Assembly (NCBI GenBank): GCA_002428965.1
Contig: DIYI01000017.1
Coordinates: 62,001 to 126,000 of the forward strand
Source: Jejuia sp. UBA6058
GTDB lineage: Bacteria > Bacteroidota > Bacteroidia > Flavobacteriales > Flavobacteriaceae
Direction: 5' to 3'
DNA length: 64,000 bases
Made by a program: the position numbers and the translations under genes. The notes under the pieces were generated by a model. It ran no database searches and was not told the origin of the DNA. It saw only the letters and a program-made list of their open reading frames with translations. Below are positions 50,960-58,788 of this stretch, piece by piece (position 1 is the first letter of the stretch; every line of letters begins with the position of its first letter).

Positions 50960-51472
50960 TTAAATTGGCATTACTACTGAATCAATTACGTGAATTACAC
51001 CATTACTACCTTTCACATCAGTCATCACAATTTCACTGTAATTTCCGTTTTGGTCTTTCAACCATATTTTGCCATCTTTTTTCTTAACAACAATATCTTG
51101 TCCGTTTAAGGTTTTTAAAGTCACCATACCTTTTCCTTTCTTTAAAGCTGCTACCACATCCTTAGCCTCAAGTTTACCAGCTACTACATGATATGTTAAG
51201 ATACCAGAAAGCGTGCTTTTGTTTTTAGGCTCTAATAGAGAATTTAATGTGTTGGCATCTACTTTTCCAAAAGCATCGTTAGTAGGGGCAAATACAGTAA
51301 AAGGACCATCACCTTGTAAAGCACTTACCAAATCTGCCGCCTTTAAAGCAGCGACTAAAGTGGAAAAATCTTCATTTCCAACGGCTACATCAACAATTGT
51401 TTTTTGCGCAGTTGCAAATTGACTTACTGATAGAGCAACTACTGTGGTTAAAATAAAAACTAACTTTTTCAT
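50960..51472 (-). CDS. fasciclin-domain secreted protein
   Basis: A 170-residue protein with signal peptide (1-22, VSQFATAQ) and one fasciclin/FAS1 domain (about 27-168): TIVDVAVGNEDFSTLVAALKAADLVSALQGDGPFTVFAPTNDAF, LSGILTYHVVAGKLEAKDVVAALKKGKGMVTLKTLNGQDIVV and GVIHVIDSVVMPI. FAS1 proteins are secreted or surface adhesins. The divergent neighbours are an ECF sigma factor and its anti-sigma, a pairing also known around mycobacterial SigK/RskA and the fasciclin proteins Mpt70/83. It is a probable sigma-controlled target. Confidence 0.93.
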   Translation of the reverse strand: MKKLVFILTTVVALSVSQFATAQKTIVDVAVGNEDFSTLVAALKAADLVSALQGDGPFTVFAPTNDAFGKVDANTLNSLLEPKNKSTLSGILTYHVVAGKLEAKDVVAALKKGKGMVTLKTLNGQDIVVKKKDGKIWLKDQNGNYSEIVMTDVKGSNGVIHVIDSVVMPI

Positions 51473-51602
51473 AATAATTTTGTGTTTTTGATTAAACTAA
51501 TTAGCACTACTATTCGTTTTTTGAAGTGCTTTCAGTTATATTTACACAGGGTTGTTTCCTCTGGATGAACCTCTACTCTTTTTTGGGAAATCTTTAACAT
51601 TT

Positions 51603-52160
51603 ATGCTAAACCAAGCGGATCTTATCACAAATCTTAAAAATAAAGATGAAGCTGCGTTATCTCAACTTTATGATGCATATGCCCCCGCTATTTATGGTGT
51701 TATCATTAGAATGTGTAAGGATGAGCAACATGCCCAAAATATTTTACAGGATACTTTTTTAACGATTTGGGAGAAATCGCATCAATTTAATCCTGAAAAG
51801 GGAAAGTTTTATACATGGGCTTATAGAATTGCGAAGAACAAAACGTTAAATTTCTTAAGAGCAGATAAAAAGCTCATCCAAACAGAAGATTTAAGTGTAT
51901 ATAAAGATAGAGAGGAAGCAGTTAAAACCGATACTGATTTTTTACAGCTTAAAGGATGTTTAAATCAATTAGAACCGCACCATAAAAAAGCCTTAGAACT
52001 GGTGTATTTTAATGGGTTGACACATCGTGAAGCGCATGAAGAAATGAATGTGCCCTTAGGAACATTTAAATCTTACATAAAACAAGCGCTTAAAAAACTA
52101 AAGTTGAGTTACAATAAAACAATGGTGTGGTTATTGATTTTAATTGAAATGGTACGATGA
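51603..52160 (+). CDS. ECF RNA polymerase sigma factor
   Basis: A 185-residue sigma-70 family protein: region 2 (DLITNLKNKDEAALSQLYDAYAPAIYGVIIRMCKDEQHAQNILQDTFLTIWEK), and region 4 with PHHKKALELVYFNGLTHREAHEEMNVPLGTFKSYIKQALKKLK. I choose ATG 51603; the frame is open to a TTG at 51552 but the family begins at LNQADL. The gene overlaps the anti-sigma start by 4 bp (ATGATG). It would direct polymerase to its own promoters when the anti-sigma lets go. Confidence 0.92.
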   Translation: MLNQADLITNLKNKDEAALSQLYDAYAPAIYGVIIRMCKDEQHAQNILQDTFLTIWEKSHQFNPEKGKFYTWAYRIAKNKTLNFLRADKKLIQTEDLSVYKDREEAVKTDTDFLQLKGCLNQLEPHHKKALELVYFNGLTHREAHEEMNVPLGTFKSYIKQALKKLKLSYNKTMVWLLILIEMVR

Positions 52161-52933
52161 TGGATAAAGCCTACATATTAGAAAACGGTATTATTGAATT
52201 GTATTTATTGGGTGAACTATCTACTGATGATGAGTTGGTCCTAGAGCGTCTATTACTTGAAGACAAAGAGCTAAAAGATGAATTCGATAGTATTGAAGCT
52301 AATTTTGAAGCTTTAGCTTTGGAAAATGCTATTAACCCACCTACAGCGGTTAAGGAAAATTTGATAAATTCTTTGAGTAGAGATGCTTCAAAAGTTATAC
52401 CGCTACCTAAAAAGAATCCTTATAAATCCTATTTAGCGATTGCCGCGAGTATTGCTGCCTTAATAGCAATAGGTAGTGTTTGGATGTATTCTCAATGGAA
52501 TGACACTAAAGAGGATTTACAAATTGCCACAGAACAAAATTTTAGTTTATCCAAAGAATTGGAAAGTTTGAAAGATAATTTAGAAAACACATCTGAGTAT
52601 TTGGCTGTTTTAAATTCGGCGGACACGGAGCAATACATCCTTAAGGGTAATGCGCTTTCTCCATCAGCCAAATTAGTGAGCTATGTAAATCATAAGCAAA
52701 AAAAGGTAATTGTAAATGCTACTGAATTACCAGAACTAGATGAAAACCATGATTACCAAATGTGGGCAGATGTGGAAGGAGAAATGATTAATATGGGTGT
52801 CATCTCAAAAGATTCACAACTTCTAGCTATGAATTATATAAATAATGCGGAATCATTAAATGTTACCATCGAACCTTTAGGTGGTAGTTATCATCCAACA
52901 GTTTCACGATTAATTACTAATGTTTATTTGTAA
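52157..52933 (+). CDS. RskA-like anti-sigma factor
   Basis: A 258-residue membrane protein: N-terminal cytosolic anti-sigma part (about 1-85, NGIIELYLLGELSTDDELVLERLLLEDKELKDEFDSIEANF), one transmembrane helix (about 91-110, AIAASIAALIAIGSVWMYSQW), a coiled segment and a periplasmic RskA-type beta domain (about 150-258, AKLVSYVNHKQKKVIVNATELPELDENHDYQMWADVEGEMINMGVI). It should hold the upstream sigma factor until an envelope signal triggers release. Translationally coupled to the sigma gene by 4-bp overlap. Confidence 0.9.
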   Translation: MMDKAYILENGIIELYLLGELSTDDELVLERLLLEDKELKDEFDSIEANFEALALENAINPPTAVKENLINSLSRDASKVIPLPKKNPYKSYLAIAASIAALIAIGSVWMYSQWNDTKEDLQIATEQNFSLSKELESLKDNLENTSEYLAVLNSADTEQYILKGNALSPSAKLVSYVNHKQKKVIVNATELPELDENHDYQMWADVEGEMINMGVISKDSQLLAMNYINNAESLNVTIEPLGGSYHPTVSRLITNVYL

Positions 52934-52934
52934 A

Positions 52935-53840
52935 TCATTTTAACAAATTCTCCAATGCAGGTTGTAAATGATGAAATTCAAAATTAAAGCCTTCACTTTC
53001 TATTTGTTTTGAACTTACACGCTGACTTTCGAATAAAATGATATGCATTTCTCCTAAAACTAATTTCATAGCAAATTTTGGAATATTAGGTAGAAACAAT
53101 GGTTTGTTTAACACCTTAGCTGCGGTTTTTGTCAATTCTGCATTTGAAACTGGATTTGGTGCCACACCATTAAAAACTCCTTCTAATTTATTCTCCAAAA
53201 CAAATAAAAATACATTTGCCAAATCGTTTATGTGAATCCAAGACTGCCATTGCTTTCCACTACCAAATGCAGCTCCAGCCCCATATTTAATGGGTTTTAC
53301 TATTTCCGATAAAGCTCCGCCTTTATTTGACAGTACAAGGCCTATTCTCACCTTAGACACTTTAATATCTAGTAGAGAAAATTCATCTACTGCGTTTTCC
53401 CATGCATGCACAACTTTACCTAAAAATGAAGTGCTTATCTCTTCATTTGTTTGGTCGTAATAATTGGTTAACGAATCTGGATAAATACCAATAGCACTTG
53501 CAGATACAATGTGTTTAATGCCATGAGATTCTGCTTTAAGGGTATCAATTAATAATTGTGTGCTATCTACTCTGCTACTGATAATTTCCTTTTTGTAAGC
53601 CTCAGTCCATCGTTTTGAAATAGATGCGCCCGCTAAATGAATAATTCCGTCAACACCCCTAAAGCAATTCGTATCTAGTTCCTTAGTATTAACATTCCAA
53701 TAAAACCCTTTATAATTATCGTCTTGAGAAATTTTAGTTTTTCGAGTTGTTAAATAATTAACTTGAATGTTTTTTGAATGACAGAGCCTCACAATTTCTT
53801 GTCCAACCAACCCCGTAGCTCCTGTAATTAAAACGCGCAT
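52935..53840 (-). CDS. TIGR01777-type SDR epimerase-like oxidoreductase
   Basis: A 301-residue extended SDR: TGATGLVGQEIV at the N-terminus, IIHLAGASISKRW, SASAIGIYPDS, then WENAVDEF and a C-terminal domain with FLPNIPKFAMKLVLGEMHIILFESQRVSSKQIESEGFNFEF (DUF1731). This is the TIGR01777/YfcH family of NAD(P)-binding proteins of unknown substrate. It is convergent with the anti-sigma gene (1 bp apart), so it has its own promoter in the repeat-bearing gap to the right. Confidence 0.92.
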   Translation of the reverse strand: MRVLITGATGLVGQEIVRLCHSKNIQVNYLTTRKTKISQDDNYKGFYWNVNTKELDTNCFRGVDGIIHLAGASISKRWTEAYKKEIISSRVDSTQLLIDTLKAESHGIKHIVSASAIGIYPDSLTNYYDQTNEEISTSFLGKVVHAWENAVDEFSLLDIKVSKVRIGLVLSNKGGALSEIVKPIKYGAGAAFGSGKQWQSWIHINDLANVFLFVLENKLEGVFNGVAPNPVSNAELTKTAAKVLNKPLFLPNIPKFAMKLVLGEMHIILFESQRVSSKQIESEGFNFEFHHLQPALENLLK

Positions 53841-53914
53841 TTTCTTTTTTTTATAAAATTACGAAATGGTAATGGCGCGGTTTGATTATTTAAGTTAGGT
53901 TTAACAGAAGGGAG

Positions 53915-53942
53915 TTTGAAGACCGAAGACAGGTGACCGAAG
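53915..53942 (+). repeat. solo heptanucleotide repeat, third copy
   Basis: GACCGAA-GACAGGT-GACCGAA in 7-base register, within GAAGACCGAAGACAGGTGACCGAAG. It matches the repeat left of the four-helix-bundle gene (47591), but here no gene is attached, so it may be an empty site or remnant. Confidence 0.6.
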
Positions 53943-54004
53943 TAAAGTGGGAAAATAAAAAACTTGAAATGAGCACAACTGAAAACTGAGACTTTGATTG
54001 CCAA

Positions 54005-54688
54005 CTATTTAGTGGCTCTAAGCATTTCACGTTTTCCTGGAGGTCCAGGTAATTTTTCAACTAAAAACCCAACAGACTGCATTGCACGACGAACACTTCC
54101 TTTTGCTGCGTATGTTACTAGAACACCTTTGTCTTTTAAAGCGTTATACATTTTTTTGAATATGGTTTCTGTCCATAATTCAGGTTGTACTCGAGCTCCA
54201 AAAGCATCAAAATAAATGAGATGATATTGATTTGTATCTTCAATTTCATCAAACATTTTTTGCTGTTTCGTTACATTGAAATTGTTACTTATTTGGTGTT
54301 TGTCTTCCCATGAAATATCATGGAACTTTTTGAAAATTAAATCCTTTTTCTCTGCTTTTAATTCTGAAGGATAATTTAGGAGTTGAATTTCCTCTGAGGA
54401 AACAGGGTATCCCTCTACTCCAACATAATTAATTTTGAGATTTGATTTTTCTGCTTCTAAATATGTAATGAATGCGTTTAAACCTGTACCAAAACCTATT
54501 TCTAGGATGGATATTGTTTTATGAGATCCTGAAACGCCTTCAGGATGACAAACATGATATAAACCGTGTTTTATGAATACGTGATACGCTTCTTGTATGG
54601 CGCCATGTTTGGAATGGTATTGTTCGTTCCAATCTGGTAAATGGATGGTGGTTGAACCATCTGCAGTTTTTATGATTTCACGTTTCAA
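54005..54688 (-). CDS. mnmD: tRNA mnm5s2U34 methyltransferase MnmD
   Basis: A 227-residue SAM-dependent methyltransferase with the SAM motif ILEIGFGTGLNAFITYLEAE, the acidic NYVGVEGYPVSSEEI strand and the MnmC-type active motif YFDAFGARVQPELWTETIFKKMYNALKDKGVLVTYAAKGSVRRAMQSVGF followed by PGPPGKREMLRA. It is the stand-alone methyltransferase half of MnmC, which finishes mnm5s2U34 in tRNA; a separate MnmC oxidase half is normally lacking in Bacteroidota. Single gene flanked by repeats on both sides. Confidence 0.92.
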   Translation of the reverse strand: MKREIIKTADGSTTIHLPDWNEQYHSKHGAIQEAYHVFIKHGLYHVCHPEGVSGSHKTISILEIGFGTGLNAFITYLEAEKSNLKINYVGVEGYPVSSEEIQLLNYPSELKAEKKDLIFKKFHDISWEDKHQISNNFNVTKQQKMFDEIEDTNQYHLIYFDAFGARVQPELWTETIFKKMYNALKDKGVLVTYAAKGSVRRAMQSVGFLVEKLPGPPGKREMLRATK

Positions 54689-54722
54689 AATAGAGGTTTA
54701 TGTTTGGTAAGGTAACAGTTTT

Positions 54723-54823
54723 GGCGGACAAGAGCGCTAGGGATTGCAGTGGTAGCTTTTGCCGAGGCGCGCTTCGAGGCAAAACTTTTAACGGAAAGCC
54801 CGACCCTTGTGGTAGCGCCCAAA
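54723..54823 (+). repeat. intergenic repeat family R1, copy 1
   Basis: GGCGGACAAGAGCGCTAGGGATTGCAG ... hairpin TTTTGCC...GGCAAAA ... ACGGAAAGCCCGACCC ... GGTAGCGCCCAAA. The left and right conserved blocks are shared with copy 2 at 60521-60716 while the hairpin between them differs in sequence. Likely an RNA-structured or mobile repeat; it ends next to the DUF4920 stop codon. Confidence 0.7.
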
Positions 54824-54828
54824 TAATT

Positions 54829-55332
54829 TTACTGAATTACTAAAACCCCATCAGCCTCAAAAGAATAGGTGCGTTTTGGCTCGATGATGGCTGCAATTTC
54901 TTCAGCAGATTTACCTGCATCTTCGGCGTAATGCCGTTGCTCATCAACAGAAACTTCTTTTACATAGGCTTTTCCGTTAACAACTACTTCTTTTCCTGTA
55001 ATATCCTTTGGAACGAAAAACCCGTAATCTTTAAATTTTACCATAACTTCTTTGTCGTTGCCTAAATCTAAAGTCATCCAACAACCTTTTGCTTGACATA
55101 CATTTGTTACCGTAGCCTTCATTTTAGAGTTTATGCTATCCCCTTGTTGCATGGTTTTGTAGTGCGCCGCCATAGATTTGGCAATTATAGCATCATCGGA
55201 TTGTATTTCCTTTCCAAATGAGGCAAAAGCCACATCTTTGGTTTCGGTTGATTTTGCTTCAGATTCTTGGGATTTATTTTTACAGGATGATATGGTTAAA
55301 ACGCAGATTATCAATAGTGTTAGAAATCTCAT
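54829..55332 (-). CDS. DUF4920 lipoprotein
   Basis: A 167-residue lipoprotein: lipobox TISSC (Cys17) then KNKSQESEAKSTE, and a DUF4920 domain (about 35-165) with KMKATVTNVCQAKGCWMTLDLGNDKEVMVKFKDYGFFVPKDITGKEVVVNGKAYVKEVSVDEQRHYAEDAGKSAEEI. The CxxxxC pair (VCQAKGC) and the OB-like beta core are visible. Envelope protein of unknown role in Bacteroidota. Divergent from ilvE. Confidence 0.88.
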   Translation of the reverse strand: MRFLTLLIICVLTISSCKNKSQESEAKSTETKDVAFASFGKEIQSDDAIIAKSMAAHYKTMQQGDSINSKMKATVTNVCQAKGCWMTLDLGNDKEVMVKFKDYGFFVPKDITGKEVVVNGKAYVKEVSVDEQRHYAEDAGKSAEEIAAIIEPKRTYSFEADGVLVIQ

Positions 55333-55385
55333 TATTCAAAAATTTTATTTGTGTAAATATACCGCTTTTTTGAGACTAATTTTTA

Positions 55386-55393
55386 TAAATTTG
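55386..55393 (+). promoter_or_regulatory. -7 box TAAATTTG upstream of ilvE
   Basis: TAAATTTG matches TAnnTTTG and lies 20 bp before the ilvE ATG at 55413. No good -33 partner at the expected distance is seen. Confidence 0.45.
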
Positions 55394-55412
55394 TAGGCTA
55401 AATGACTAAGAA

Positions 55413-56477
55413 ATGAGTGCCATAACTAAAGACATTGAGATTATAAAAACAACATCCAGCAAGATTCATGGTGTGGATTTTGGTAACTTAAAGTTTGGAA
55501 GTGTGTTTTCTGACCATATGTTGGTTTGCGATTACAAAGATGGGAAATGGCATGCCCCTAAAATTATGCCTTATCAACCTTTAACTTTGGAACCTTCTGC
55601 GAAGATTTTCCATTATGGACAATCGGTCTTTGAAGGTATGAAAGCTTACAAGGATGAAGATGGTAAAGCCTGGTTATTTAGACCTGAAGATAATTGTAAG
55701 CGTTTAAATATTTCATCTAACCGTATGGCAATCCCTGAGTTACCTGAGGAATATTTCATGGATGGTTTGGTAACTTTATTACAATTGGATAAAGATTGGA
55801 TTCCTACTAATGAAGGTAGCTCCTTATATATTCGTCCTTTCGTTTTTGCATCTGGACAAGGCTTTCATGCTTCTCCTGCTGATGAATACAAGTTCATAAT
55901 TTGTACAGCGCCGTCAGGGTCTTACTTTTCTGGTGAGGTAAAAGTATTGATTGAAGAAAAATATTCGCGTTCTGCTGATGGTGGGGTTGGTTTTGCTAAA
56001 GCTGGAGGTAATTATGCGGGTCAGTTTTACCCAACACAACTAGCTAAAGCTAAAGGTTACCAACAAGTAATTTGGACGGATGACCATAAACATGAGTATA
56101 TTGAAGAGGCCGGTGCAATGAATATTTTTGTGCGTATTGGTGATACGTTGATAACAGGACCAACAAGTGATAGAATTTTAGATGGTATTACACGTAAGAG
56201 TATTATTGAGCTTGCTGAAAGCGAAAATATTTCTGTTGAAGTTCGTCCACTTAGAGTAGATGAAGTAGTTGAAGCTGCTAAAAACGGCACTTTAAAAGAA
56301 ATGTTTGGTGCTGGTACTGCAGCTGTAATTTCTCCGATTTCTGGATTTGGTTATAAGGGAACGGATTATGATTTACCAAAATTAGATAGTACTTACGCTG
56401 ATTATTTGAAGAAGCGTATTACTGATATTCAAACAAATAAAGCTGAAGATCCTTTTGGATGGCGGTTTGGGGTGTAG
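55413..56477 (+). CDS. ilvE: branched-chain amino acid aminotransferase
   Basis: A 354-residue fold-type IV PLP aminotransferase, class of eukaryotic-like BCATs: FGSVFSDHMLVCDYKDGKWHAPKIMPYQPLTLEPSAKIFHYGQSVFEGMKAY, YIRPFVFASGQGFHASPADEYKFIICTAPSGSYFSG, and FAKAGGNYAGQFYPTQLAKAKGYQQVIWTDDHKHEYIEEAGAMNIFVRIGD with the cofactor lysine and the EEAGAMN motif. Last step of Leu, Ile and Val synthesis. Single gene, closed by palindromes and a terminator. Confidence 0.95.
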   Translation: MSAITKDIEIIKTTSSKIHGVDFGNLKFGSVFSDHMLVCDYKDGKWHAPKIMPYQPLTLEPSAKIFHYGQSVFEGMKAYKDEDGKAWLFRPEDNCKRLNISSNRMAIPELPEEYFMDGLVTLLQLDKDWIPTNEGSSLYIRPFVFASGQGFHASPADEYKFIICTAPSGSYFSGEVKVLIEEKYSRSADGGVGFAKAGGNYAGQFYPTQLAKAKGYQQVIWTDDHKHEYIEEAGAMNIFVRIGDTLITGPTSDRILDGITRKSIIELAESENISVEVRPLRVDEVVEAAKNGTLKEMFGAGTAAVISPISGFGYKGTDYDLPKLDSTYADYLKKRITDIQTNKAEDPFGWRFGV

Positions 56478-56502
56478 AGAAGCCCTAATGCGCTCTCCTA
56501 TC

Positions 56503-56519
56503 CTCTCCCCGAGGGAGAG
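56503..56519. repeat. CTCTCCC/GGGAGAG palindrome
   Basis: CTCTCCC-CGA-GGGAGAG, a relative of the palindrome at 38068-38084, lies 26 bp after the ilvE stop. Member of a small intergenic repeat family. Confidence 0.55.
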
Positions 56520-56534
56520 CGATACTCAAACTTT

Positions 56535-56573
56535 AAAAAAAAGAGGCTGTCTAAAAAGGCAGTCTCTTTTTTT
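56535..56573 (+). terminator. terminator of ilvE
   Basis: A-run plus AAGAGGCTG (56541-56549) pairs, with one G-U, to CAGTCTCTT (56560 on) followed by a T-run; the stem is about 12 pairs. Confidence 0.85.
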
Positions 56574-56640
56574 GTCAACCTGAACTTGTTTCAGGTTCTC
56601 ATTCTAATATAAGATTCTGAAACAAGTTTAGAATGATAGT
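56574..56640. repeat. intergenic palindrome family R2, copy 1
   Basis: CTGAACTTGTTTCAG (from 56580) is matched by CTGAAACAAGTTTAG (56617-56631), 14 of 15 complementary, forming a long hairpin with outer GTCA...TGAT. Copy 2 with CTGAACTTCTTTCAG is at 58789-58857. Confidence 0.65.
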
Positions 56641-56644
56641 ATAT

Positions 56645-57031
56645 TTATTTTTCTAGAATAGCTTCAATATTTGGTTTGAAGTAATTTGGACCTTTAAGTA
56701 CTTTACCATCCTCTCTGTAAATTGGTTGTCCGTCATCACCCAACTTACTCATATTACTGCGCTGAATTTCTTCAAACACCTCTTCTATTTTATATTGAAG
56801 TCCGTGCTCTATTATCGTACCGCATAAAATGTAAAGCATATCTCCAAGCGCATCGGCTACTTCAACTAAGTCATTATTATTTGTAGCCTCAAGATACTCT
56901 TCATTTTCCTCGCGCATTAGTTTGTAGCGCAATAAGTTCTTCGCTTCTCCTAAATCGGCTTTTGGTGTTTCTCTATGCCCTATTTTAAATGCTGTATGAA
57001 ATGCTTTTACAGCCTCAATTTTGTTTTTCAT
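56645..57031 (-). CDS. MazG-like nucleotide pyrophosphohydrolase
   Basis: A 128-residue all-alpha pyrophosphohydrolase of the MazG/phosphoribosyl-ATP pyrophosphohydrolase-like type. Metal motif EENEEY ... DLVEVADALGDMLYILCGT carries the ExxE and ExxD ligands. The C-terminal NMSKLGDDGQPIYREDGKVLKGPNYFKPNI is typical of this small cytosolic branch (dATP/nucleotide-triphosphate pyrophosphohydrolase-like). It probably hydrolyses a nucleoside triphosphate. Single gene between repeats. Confidence 0.88.
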   Translation of the reverse strand: MKNKIEAVKAFHTAFKIGHRETPKADLGEAKNLLRYKLMREENEEYLEATNNNDLVEVADALGDMLYILCGTIIEHGLQYKIEEVFEEIQRSNMSKLGDDGQPIYREDGKVLKGPNYFKPNIEAILEK

Positions 57032-57080
57032 AAATTAATTTTTGTCATTCCCATGAAGATGAGAATCTAATCATTATCCT

Positions 57081-57088
57081 TAAATTTG
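57081..57088 (+). promoter_or_regulatory. -7 box TAAATTTG upstream of the small membrane protein
   Basis: TAAATTTG matches TAnnTTTG and ends 15 bp before the ATG at 57104. It overlaps a TTG at 57086 that would otherwise extend the frame, supporting the ATG start. Confidence 0.5.
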
Positions 57089-57103
57089 CATAAAAATAGC
57101 CAT

Positions 57104-57286
57104 ATGTTTAGTAAGGGTCAAATTGTTTTCGGAATTATCTTTTTTATTGTCTTCTCTATCATTATTGGCTATACCTATCGTAAAGATTTAAAACTTCATA
57201 AACGCTTTTATAAAGGCAGTATTTGGATTTTACTAGCATTTATCGGTTTTATTGGGTTTATTGCTGCTATTAAGTTTTGGTTATAA
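57104..57286 (+). CDS. small two-helix membrane protein
   Basis: A 60-residue protein with two hydrophobic segments (about 5-24 and 40-59), joined by a basic loop (YTYRKDLKLHKRFYKG). No known domain; the KDLKLHKRFYKG linker is like that of small conserved flavobacterial inner-membrane proteins. I choose ATG 57104 because the in-frame TTG at 57086 sits in a -7 box. Single gene divergent from the MazG-like gene. Confidence 0.75.
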   Translation: MFSKGQIVFGIIFFIVFSIIIGYTYRKDLKLHKRFYKGSIWILLAFIGFIGFIAAIKFWL

Positions 57287-57417
57287 TTCTTTTCTGGATT
57301 ATTATATTTTTTCTGAGGGTAGGAAAATTTTCTTTTCAACTGTTTTATAAAAAAGTTTGCTAATCGACGCAACCTTTTTATCTAAATAACATCTAACAAA
57401 TAACATCGGCAGCAACC

Positions 57418-57504
57418 ATGGACATTTTACAAATAATAGGCTTACTCATTATTGTAAATCTAATACTATTAGCTTTTAGTGTTAATAAGAAAACAGAACC
57501 TTAA
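57418..57504 (+). CDS. 28-residue single-pass membrane peptide
   Basis: A short frame MDILQIIGLLIIVNLILLAFSVNKKTEP: one strongly hydrophobic helix (about 4-21) and a basic tail. Its stop codon is in the loop of a perfect terminator hairpin (57490-57518), and AGCAACC precedes the ATG. Too short for automated calling. No family recognised; the compact gene-plus-terminator unit argues that it is expressed. It could be a small membrane regulator; no antitoxin-like RNA is evident opposite it. Confidence 0.5.
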   Translation: MDILQIIGLLIIVNLILLAFSVNKKTEP

Positions 57505-57520
57505 TTCGGTTCTGTTTTTT
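57490..57520 (+). terminator. terminator overlapping the small membrane peptide
   Basis: AAAACAGAACC (57490-57500), loop TTAATTC holding the stop codon, GGTTCTGTTTT (57508-57518) and a T-run: 11-bp stem. Confidence 0.88.
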
Positions 57521-57722
57521 CTTTTTATTGCTTTATTAAAAGTATTTCTATCTATTTGAAGCTTAACAATAACTTACAACAAAAAAATGTGTAAGCCACA
57601 ACAATGTAGGGTTTTATTTTATGAGTTACGGATTAACAGTAAATATAACTTATGCCATTATCAAAACGGCAATAAAACTCTATTTTGATTAACGAATTAT
57701 AAGGTTGGTTTTCAGAAATAGC
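57521..57722. other. gene-free stretch before the SRPBCC gene
   Basis: AT-rich sequence without a credible ORF; two tiny frames near 57580-57690 have no support. The only signal is the -7 box at its right border. Confidence 0.4.
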
Positions 57723-57730
57723 TATATTTG
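57723..57730 (+). promoter_or_regulatory. -7 box TATATTTG of the SRPBCC gene
   Basis: TATATTTG matches TAnnTTTG and lies 27 bp before the ATG at 57757. A TTGG at 57705 is too near for a normal -33 box. Confidence 0.45.
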
Positions 57731-57756
57731 TTTATACACTATTCAAACCACTTAAA

Positions 57757-58776
57757 ATGAAAGCCTTTAAATACATTGTATTCCTTATCCTTATAGCCAT
57801 AATTGGATTGGCAGTTTATATTGCCGTACAACCCAACTCATTTGAAGTTACCAGAACTAGAACATTAAATGCACCAGCTGCGGTTGCCTATGATAATGTG
57901 ATAGATTTTAAAAATTGGGAAGCTTGGTCCTCTTGGGCGGAAGCAGACCCTGATATGAAGATAACACTTGCTGAAAATACAAGAGGTGTTGGTGGTTCCT
58001 ACCAATGGGAAGATAAGGATGGTATTGGTACTATGAAAAACACAGCCACAGTTGCGAATGAATCAATTACCCAGGAGATGCAATTTGCTGCATTCCCAAA
58101 ATCTGATATTACTTGGCAATTTGCACAAAATGCTGATGGAACTACAGATGCAACTTGGACCATTTCTGGAAAAGATTTAGGATTTGGTTTTAAAATGTTT
58201 TCCACGCTTATGGGTGGAATGGAAAAGCAAATCGGTCCGCATTATGAAAGAAGTTTGGAAAAATTGGACAGTATTTTAGTGGCTGATATGGCAAAATTTG
58301 ATATTGCCGTAAATGGTGTTACGGAATATGGCGGTGGTTTTTATGTCTATAAAACAACATCTGCCAATGGAGCCAATATTAGTAATATAATGGCGAAGCA
58401 ATATGGAGAGATCGTTGGATTTATGACAGAAAACAAAATTCCCTTTAACGGTATGCCATTTACCATTTACAACGACATGAATCCTGAAAACGGAAATATC
58501 ATTATGAGTAATGCTATTCCTATTGTTAACAAAGTTGATGTTCCTGCTGATAGTGAAGTTTTATGTGGTTTTATGTCGAATACAAAAGCATTAAAAACCA
58601 CACTTAAAGGTAACTATACTAATCTTCCAAAAGCTTGGGAAGCAGCAATGGGGCATTTAGCTAAAAATGGTATGGAACAATCTGATGTAAAACCTTTTGA
58701 AATTTACACGAATGATCCAGGGGATTTCCCTAATCCGTCAGATTGGGTCACCGAAATTTATATTCCGATAAAATAA
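57757..58776 (+). CDS. SRPBCC plus GyrI-like ligand-binding protein
   Basis: A 339-residue protein with an N-terminal membrane anchor or signal (about 4-25, YIVFLILIAIIGLAVYIAV), an SRPBCC/START-like domain (about 30-170, FEVTRTRTLNAPAAVAYDNVIDFKNWEAWSSWAEADPDMK) and a GyrI-like domain (about 180-338, YTTSANGANISNIMAKQYGEIVGFMTENKIPFNGMPFTIYNDMNPENGNIIMSNAIPI). Both domains bind small hydrophobic ligands in other proteins. Two-domain members of this kind are common in Bacteroidota; the function is unknown. Single gene; ends at a palindrome that also works as terminator. Confidence 0.85.
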   Translation: MKAFKYIVFLILIAIIGLAVYIAVQPNSFEVTRTRTLNAPAAVAYDNVIDFKNWEAWSSWAEADPDMKITLAENTRGVGGSYQWEDKDGIGTMKNTATVANESITQEMQFAAFPKSDITWQFAQNADGTTDATWTISGKDLGFGFKMFSTLMGGMEKQIGPHYERSLEKLDSILVADMAKFDIAVNGVTEYGGGFYVYKTTSANGANISNIMAKQYGEIVGFMTENKIPFNGMPFTIYNDMNPENGNIIMSNAIPIVNKVDVPADSEVLCGFMSNTKALKTTLKGNYTNLPKAWEAAMGHLAKNGMEQSDVKPFEIYTNDPGDFPNPSDWVTEIYIPIK

Positions 58777-58788
58777 TAGTAATTTATT

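Noticed and set aside
57580..57692. Two tiny frames (23 and 35 codons) between the small peptide and the SRPBCC gene
   Set aside because: No promoter, terminator or conserved composition supports either.
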